A stretch of DNA of 64,000 bases, from assembly GCF_030936135.1 (NCBI RefSeq), contig NC_082600.1, forward strand, positions 18,235,943-18,299,942, given 5' to 3'. The number at the start of each line of letters is the position of its first letter. Within the stretch, counting starts at the first letter, position 1. Below are positions 52,201 to 61,200 of this stretch, piece by piece. This DNA comes from Gavia stellata (lineage: Eukaryota; Chordata; Aves; Gaviiformes; Gaviidae). The notes under the pieces were generated by a model. The model saw only the letters and a program-made list of their open reading frames with translations. It ran no database searches and had not been told where the DNA came from. The position numbers and the translations under genes were made by a program.

Positions 52201-55200
52201 GTAATAAACAGGGTGCTCAAGGAAGATAAGTGTACTGAAGAAAAAATGAATTCATTCTTTACATCACTGCTGACAGTGGGACAAGCTGGGGAGATTCCCG
52301 AGCTGGAACCTCCCTTTGGAGGGTAAAAGGGGAGGACATCAAAGGAGCTACCCACAATGGAAGTGACAGTGGAAGAAGTTACATAAGAAATCGATAAAAT
52401 GATGAGTAACAAAGAAGCAGACAGAACCAGGTGTTATTCACTTACGAGTTCTAAAATATATAACTTCATATAGTGAAGTTTATGTAAACCCTATTCCACG
52501 CACAAAATTCTTTCAATCATATGGGAGAGAGGAAAGTCCTGAATTTACCTTCCTACAGACTGCATGATGTCCAACAGCAGAGGAGCAGCCATATCTGGAC
52601 TAAGGTGAATGAAGGTTGAGAGCACAACTATGGCGAGACCTAGTGTTTCTTCATCATATTCTTCAAGAATAGCCCCACAGTCATGGCACCTGCAAAGAAC
52701 AATTTTAAAAACTGACATTAACAAATTTAAAACAAAGTATTACTATATATACACATACCTGTATAATTATGCCTTTTTAAAGTACTATTATTTAGTACAT
52801 TCTATTCAAAATTTATTTAGAAAGACAATGTAATTGTGATCTTTCTATACTTAATAACAGCCCATGGCTTTCAAACATTAATAAAGCTTCTCACTAGCTG
52901 CACTGGCTGTTTCTTCACTGACAAATGAAAGAGGGCCACAGGGCAGGCCTTGTTTTGGGTCCTTCATTGGTAATTGTTAGCTAATTCCCTCACTCTATAT
53001 TGGACTGCTTCAGTTTGTAGTATCCAAGAGAAATCTGCAGCAGTGAAGACTAGTCCTTGCAAAGTGAACACCAGCCAGTTCGTGCAACTTGGGCTCAGGC
53101 AAGGGCTCAAGTCCCTGATACTCTTCTATTTAGCAGCATAGACACAAACAATGACACTCATAGATGATCTTAAAGAGATGGAACGACTTCACATTGCCCT
53201 TCCTGTCAGTCATGAATTATGAATAACAGATTATACAATTAGGAAAAAACGATCTGATTGGTTCCCACAGCAGTTATAGCTATTAAGAAAGAAATTAAAG
53301 GACCTCTCAGGGGCGCAGAAACTTAGATTTCAGAGAATTCGCCTACCCCAGGGCAGATTTGCTGCTGAGTCACTTATCTACCCTGAAATGCTCAAAGACA
53401 ACTGATGAAGTTCTGAAAGGGCTCTGTAATGTCTAATTATAAAGGGGATGTCAGATTTAGGAGAGATGAGACAGGCTTTCACAACCTACGACAAAGGCAA
53501 ACCAATGTGGGAAACTGGCTTACCTCAGCCAAGTAGGAAGGCTTGCTTAATTTGATCAATCAGTTGCTAATGACCTCAACAGATTGTGATATTTTAACTT
53601 AATGGAATTGTACAGGCAATTTTCTTGCCTTTGTTACTAAACAGAAAGAAAATATGCCAACAAAGTCATGAAAGTCAAGCTCAGTTGGTCTGTATGTTAA
53701 CAGGTGGTGCCAGAGTTTTGGTGAAACGGTCAAAGGAAGTGCCAAAGATAAGCCTAACTTTTGGGATGCTTCACTTCGTCACACAATAAGATCCACTTCC
53801 AGTCACAGCCTGCACAATGGCCCTGTCTTTCTCCAGTGATCATCCTGGCATGTCTATCTACTGGCCTGAGTGCTGAAGTGCAAGCAAGAACTTATGGTTT
53901 CTCTTCCCAGTTTTTGACCAAATCAATGCATGGATCCCTGCTGACTGCTTTACTTCTCCATTAAATGGGTAAACTTATGTTTAACACTTCCTTTAAAGGC
54001 ATTTTAACCAACCAATTAAGGTTTGCAAAAGCTTTCGGGATCAGTGAGTATCAGCATTAAAAATGCTATGTTGGTAACTGTCATGTAATTATGTGTAATC
54101 TATTTCAACAGAAACCCAGAGGAATTTAAAAAAAAGAGCTTTTTTTTTTTTAAGGCAAAAGTGGTTTCTGATGGATCACAAGGAACCCTTGATTTAAAAT
54201 AGGATGGAAAGTGCTTCCCCTGCCCTCTGTGCACACACAATAGCCTGAGTCATCATTTCACCTGTGCAAACTCACACAGGTCCTACTGAATTAAAAGCAC
54301 ATCTTGTTGGCAGTGTTTAGAAAATGTTTACCTTGGGGTAAAAAAAATTAATTAAAAAACTTAGCATAGAGATAAATGCTAGAATGGACTTTAGACTTCC
54401 ATAAAGTATATCTATATTTTACTTGACCTATTTGAAGTTCAACTAGTTCTTTGAAAGGAACAGAAAAAGAACTTACTTGTCAGTCATCACAGTGGGCTGG
54501 TCATCAGCAAATTCTTCTGGTGCAGGTACAAACATACTGACTATACTGGGTGCTGACAGCAAGCTAGATTTTGTGGCACCTTAAGGCAATTAGGGGTAAA
54601 AAAAATTAAAAAAGGAAAGAAAAATCACAAAACACAAACTGCTTGAAGAGCAGACTTCTAAAGGAGAGCCATAATGGTTTTACTGTGCATAGAAATAAAA
54701 AATAAAGTATGTCTACAAAAGGATATATAGCACATGCCTTGCTTCTGCCAGATTTCCAATTACCTAGAACTATCAATTAAAACAACAACAAAAAAAAAAC
54801 CTTAAAAAAATCCTTGGAAAAAAGATAACAAAGAACAAAAATTCCAGGAATGTGGATGTAATTGTATCTACTCATTTTTTAGGGAGAGACGATGATTCTA
54901 CGGTTTCTATGAGCCTGGATGCCAGAAGATTCGCTGTCTTCCCATGTACTTCTGGGGAATTGCCTTCCCATAGTTCTTGGTGACATGAAGAAGGAAATAA
55001 GTTCCTATGTCTCAGCACCAGGTCATCAATCTATTCATACCATCCCTAACAAAGGCATAGGAGAGAAATGAGGAAAGGACAGCTAGTAGAAATAATTCAT
55101 AAGGAGTTGAGAAACATTGAGAATATTGGAGGGCTGATGATTAGAAATGCTTTCTGTTGAAAGTCTTCACAAGCATCTTTATTCTCCGAAGCTGAGTTGT

Positions 55201-58200
55201 TCAGCTGGGGGCATAGCCACTGTAATCATGTCAACATATGGGGTTTCCTTTGCCTTTGGCAGTTTTTGTACACCTAATTTCTGATAGATGCTTGTTTTAA
55301 TAGGGAAAGTTATGTATAATGGAAGATTCAAACTCTTGGCTTCTCTGAGTTCTGCTTTCTAGAATTACAGCAACATAGGGTAGCCTGACAGTCTAACATC
55401 TCTTCAGAATGGTGGTTTTCCCACCTTGGCCGCTTTGTTTTCATTAGGCAGACAACAGCAATTGCAGAAAAAAAAACATCCAGAAGAGGCAACTTTCCAG
55501 CTAATCTGATTGCAAAGAAAACCTCAAGAAGAATAATCAGAATCATTCATGAGCCATCAGAAACTTGGACCAAAGCTACTGTGATGTACGAGCTATGTCA
55601 TTAATCTGAGATGCCTTGTGATGATGATTTAAATATTATTAGCAGTTTCATTCTCCAGGTCACTAAGACAGAAAGAGAAATTCAATTCTTAAGGAAAAAT
55701 ATATTTTTTGGTTGCCACATGTAGCTGACATGATAGAGACAGCATTAGTCCTGTTCCCTTACAGTTCAGCTCCAATAATGAATCCAGGGAGCTCAGCTGG
55801 TAGACACCATCATTATGTATAAAAGCTGTGCTCAAGGGTATCTCATTCTGAAGACAAATCTATGAAAAGCTCATTTTGTGAACCAATTTTTAGAAGAGTA
55901 TCAATGCCCTTTTGATGCCAATTCAACCACAGATTAAGTTACCCATTATCAACTTTCTTGCTGGTTGCTTCAATCTGCAGATTCAGATTTAATGTTAACA
56001 TTAGCCTGTTCTGATAATATTTAACTATTGAAACAGGAGGAAGCTTCTCCACCTAAGCTAGGTTCAGATGGAATTTCTGATGAGATAATCCCAGTTACTG
56101 CAGGAAAAGCAAATTTAATATCAGCTCTCAGGCAAAATAATCTAAGAAGCACCCACAATTTCTGAACTCAAAATATGTGGAGTGATGAGGGCTTGTTCCA
56201 CAAGAATAACACAGGTTTTAAACAATCATTTTACTAAGTACGGAAGGAAATACTTCTTTTACATACAGAGTTCAGTACTTCATAATTGTCCTCTGAGATT
56301 TTGTTGGATACGAGCAGACACTCCAGGAAGTCCAGAATACTCTTCAGTAATGTAGGACACCATTCAGAACACAAGGAATAGGAGTAGATTTTCACATATT
56401 TCTAGGCAGTTTTTTTTTCCCTCCTCACAAATGAATAAAGATCCCTCCACCACGACTTTGGAAGTTTCACTGTCGTGTTCTCTAGATGTAAGTCCCATTG
56501 CAGCACACAAATGCTAAAAGCTGTCATAATGCAGGTTACAATGTTGGAATAAGACTTAACTACTCAAAATAAAAAAGTCCTCTCTTGTGCACTGAACAGT
56601 AGGAAAACAACATGATTTAGGCAAAGAAGGTAGGTCACTGCCCCATTGCAAGGCTGTAAGAAAGTCTGGATGTATTTTGGCTGTGAGGGAGGAGAGTTTA
56701 TCAAGAAATGAGATTCAACCACACCCTGCATACAGTGTTTTAGTTCCAGGTTGACAGCCAAAACAAGTACTAACAGAAAGCCAGTATTTCTTATCAGTTG
56801 TCCCTGTCTTGAACGAAATGTCTAGACTAATGATTTTTCAATAACCTACATTCTGCAGGACAGTTGAGGGCTTTAATACAGCTGAACGGAACATAAAATT
56901 CAGAACCATTTGGTACTAACGAAAAAACCCTTCTGGCAGTCTTAGCAGAGATATCAGGTCAAATGACACTGAACTAACCTCTGATTCTTAGTGGTGGTCC
57001 CTCCAAGTCGGGGTTTAGGCAAACAGGGACATTGCACAGCCGCTTTCCAGGCTGTATCTGCTCTGTGAATAAATACAGTACTTCAGTCTCCAGAATTATG
57101 AATCCAGCATCTGTCACCAGCACTAGTCTTAAACAGTTAAAACAAGAGAAAGGCAAATACAACAGCTATTGAAAAAACAAATAAAAGAGTTAATTTTTTT
57201 AAGCATAGAAAAGGGGTGGAGGAGAGAAAGATGAAAGAAGTCCACAAAGCAAAAAGGACACAGATAACCTAATACCGAAGAAGGCAAAGTGTCATTAAAC
57301 AAGAAAGGAAGTGCTAGCCGTAAAGATTCAACAAAATGTGGAATATAAGTCACAAAAAGAGAAAGACAGTGTTTAGAAATACCAAGAAACTAGAAGTCAC
57401 GTATAGTTTGTGCTGACAGAAGCTAGACACAAAATGATTTTATTTTACAGATAGCAAGCTTGGGAAAAGAGTGGTTTGAAATAAGAAATTAAAGAGACAC
57501 ATGATACCTACCAATGTAAAAAAAAAAAGCATGCATGAACCAAGCATGCATCATATACTTATGTGGGATAAGACTATTTCCTAGCTGTTATAACTGAGAA
57601 TAATGAGTCTTAAAATTGTGGTGTGACATTGAAATGACAAATAATCACACTGAGCATTTATCCTGGGGGGGGGAAAAAAACAACCCAGTTTTCTGTCCAA
57701 ATAACAATTTTACTTTGAAGCTACTGGTTGAAAAAGAGATTGAAAGATGCAAAGCTTTCCAGAAAACAACATTTTACTTTGTATTTCCATGCTTGGAGGC
57801 CTTTAGTTGGAACGAATGTTGGAGGGAAAAGTCATAGATGTTGTGAAGAAAGCCAGTGGACTTGGAACAAGATTAACAAGACAGAGTTCCTAAGTGGTTT
57901 TGAGGATTGACTTGTTCCTCTTGAATACAGGCTAACTACTTCTTGCAGAATGAAAGCAGTAACTTTTTCATCTCTAAACCCCTGCCTGAGAAACTAGGTG
58001 ATACCAGCTAAGTCTCTTCAATAAATAAACACACCTGCTGATAGGACAAAAAACCCCATTGTTATCATTGACAAATTCTGACCTTTATCATTTAAGGATC
58101 TCATGCTGAGCATGCTACTCAAGCAGACTGGAGTAGAAAGGATAATCCTGAACTATATACCATACCTCTAGCCATTCTTCAGCTACAAGATTTAGTTTGA

Positions 58201-61200
58201 TGGAACTTGATGCTGAAGACTGAATTAAGCAAAAATTTTAACTCATCTGTCCAGAACTGGTGGTGAGACATTCCCTCAGCATGCTAAGATCCATATAACG
58301 TTTTAAGCATTCCTTTCTCTGGATACATCTGGATGTGCTGATAAATTCCTAAGAAGCACGATTCCATAATGTCACCAACATCAAGATGGGCAATAAAATA
58401 TCTAGCATTTATGATAAACTAGAACAAATTCATTTATCATGCATTTATCATGCCAGCATGAGATAAATACGTTTAGTGACATCTGCCAGGAATTTGGTCA
58501 CAACAGAAAAACTTTCATAGAAGAAACAAACAAATAAAACACTTGCATAATGAGGAAATTACGTGCTTAATTCAGTTTTCATTGCTTTGCATTCATTTTA
58601 AAGGGAGAAAAAACAGGTCAGCAAGTGAACTGAAACTTCAGGTGTTCAGCATGAGCTGGCAGAAACTTCTCTAAAGAGAAATAAAACTGGTTGGTATAAG
58701 GCACAACTCCTTGGTGTACCATCACCATCGTAAGCATACATGCAAATAAATGATTCCATGCACCAGGGATGAAATCCTATACCAAATGAAATCAATAGTG
58801 ATACTTCCATTTCATTCAATGAGGCCAGGAAATAATCCAAGTAATATACAAAATTGCGGAGATACCACTACCAGAGGGACTACCTCCCAAATACATAACT
58901 ATTCCAATTCATACCAGGTGAGAATCTGGTACTCACTATAAAGTTTCACTTCAAACTTGAGACCGATTACTTATCTGCAATGGTAGAATAGAAACACTCA
59001 CTTTTTTAATGGATTGGTAACAGAAAGTAATTGGTTTAGGAAACAGAAATAAAGAACAATAAATGCAGCTCACCAGTATCCCAAGTGCTGATATTGTGGG
59101 GAGCACTAGACTGGTGTTCCAGCTGCCTCTTCATTAGCTGGTTCATTGTCAGAGCTCCCAAAGACCCTCTTTTCATTTGTCTGAACTGAGCTGCAAGTCA
59201 GAAATGCAAAAGGATTTCAGGGGCTCAGATAACATGTAAAACTACTCTTTTTTCCTGATCTTACAAGCCAGCATGAGATAAATACTGAAAGGACAATGAC
59301 TGCTTGCTCTAAGGATCTTGCTCAAGTCAATATGCACTTTTCACACAACTACACAGGGTACAATTCTGGCCCCAATAACATCAGTCATAAGTGACTTGGA
59401 TTCAGGATCTCATCCACTGTGTCAACTGTCAGTGCCTTTTTGTCTCCAAATATCATGAAAGCTCTTCAAAACAATTGGTATCCATGAAGTGTAAGATACT
59501 ACACAAAAATTCCCATGCTGACAGGTGATAAATGTATACTTGAATCTCACTCACATACAATGTACCGAGGAAGGAAACTAGGTCTCCTCTCAGAAAAGTA
59601 TGGAGGACTGCTCTGTCCATGCTCACCGTAGGAAACAAATTCACTGACTGTGTACCACCAGCACCCTTCATGGGTGACACAACCTGAACAGGCCTCCTAA
59701 ATACCCACCACTCAGGCATACAACCTGCACGTTATTCTGAAGTGTGAAGCCAGCATGCCTTTGAAGATGGGTCCCTTTTGTTAACTTCACTGCCATTCTT
59801 CTTACATGGAGCTATCGAGCAACAAGCATTCAATTTTTCCTCATCCGACTATTTACAATACTTGTTTAAATGGATATTACTGTTTGCTTTAAGAGATGGA
59901 TAATGCTCCCACGCACAAAAAAAACCCCACAATTGTGGATTTAAAATTTAAGACTTTTTTGGTCATGTATTTTCTCAGTGCTTAAGTGGAGGAAGAAACA
60001 GATCATATACAACTCCTGACTTTCTTACTTTTTTCTCCGTTCATAAGAAAGTTCAAATTGAACGAACATAATACATTCACTTTGACAGTTGAGTCTGAGC
60101 AATATATTTCCACCACTGAATCCAAAATCATTGTTCACAGTATGAAGACAGAGTTTTAAGGCCCTGCTTGAACAAGGCATGCGAGACTGCTGACATGCCA
60201 TCTCCATGCAGGAAAGCTTTTAAAATGTTGCCTTACGTATATGTTTAAGTACTTTCCTCAACAGAGCCTTAAAGCAAGGGCAACAAGGCAAAATCTTCTC
60301 ATTATTATTTTAATCTGCAACTACATTCATTCAACACCATTAAAAAGAGTATTAACATAATATCAGGTAGTTCCATTCTAAAATTCCAAACAGTACCATG
60401 CTAAAGCTCTGAAAATAAACCCTGCATTTCACATTATTAACTGTGATGAAGAAGTACAGAAAAGGGATAAACTACAACTTTCAGAAAGCTCTGAGGGGTT
60501 GAGTGCCTTCTCCTAAACTTGCTCTAATCAGTTTCTGAGAGTCTCAAATTCAGAGAAAGCAGAGTACTCCCTAACAAAACAAATACAGGCCCTGAGCAGT
60601 AATATACACAATGATAACTTCAGTAGGAATCTGCACACTGAAATTATCTTATTAGGTGAAGTATTTTCAGAGTGCATTTAAACTCTACTTTTGGCCCAAG
60701 TAGAAACTTCTCCAGCATTGCTGCAAAGCAGTCCTTGTATAACTGAACTTCTGGAACTGAACCAGACCAAGAGACCATTCCACGTTTCACTTTTAAAAGT
60801 TATATTGCAGCTGCCTTTCACAGTAAATTAGGAGAAAAATAGAATTTCCATCGTTTCCAGGACAAGGATTTTAAATAGATGCTTTATCACTTTATCAAGC
60901 ATAGAATTTCCTGATGAAAGAACAGCAATTAACGTTAGAACTGACAAGACTGCTTGGATTGCAGATGACTGTCAAAATACAGAACATTATCTCTTTGAAT
61001 TTTCTTAACAGCTTTTGCAATTGTAATTAAAAAAATTTCATGCGTATTTCACATAATCAGGCCATTGTTGAGCAGGTTTGGATTTTCAGGGTATTTACCT
61101 GATTTCTCAAGGACAGTCATTATTTCAAATATTGATAAGTTAAGAAAAAAATCAAAAAAACAAAATACCCAGAAAGCTGCCAGCCTTTGAACAGTGTTGG

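Noticed and set aside
57063..57127. Longer form of UNC79 exon -18 using the AG at 57128-57129
   Set aside because: It is open and splice-like, but entering from exon -19 (phase 1) shifts the frame. The inner CACAG acceptor gives the conserved junction.
60029..60115. Possible 87-bp UNC79 exon in intron 59191-62802 (phase 1-1, open frame)
   Set aside because: The frame is open and the length is a multiple of three, with a GTAAGA donor. However, the acceptor lacks a pyrimidine tract and the product does not look like UNC79, so it is probably chance.
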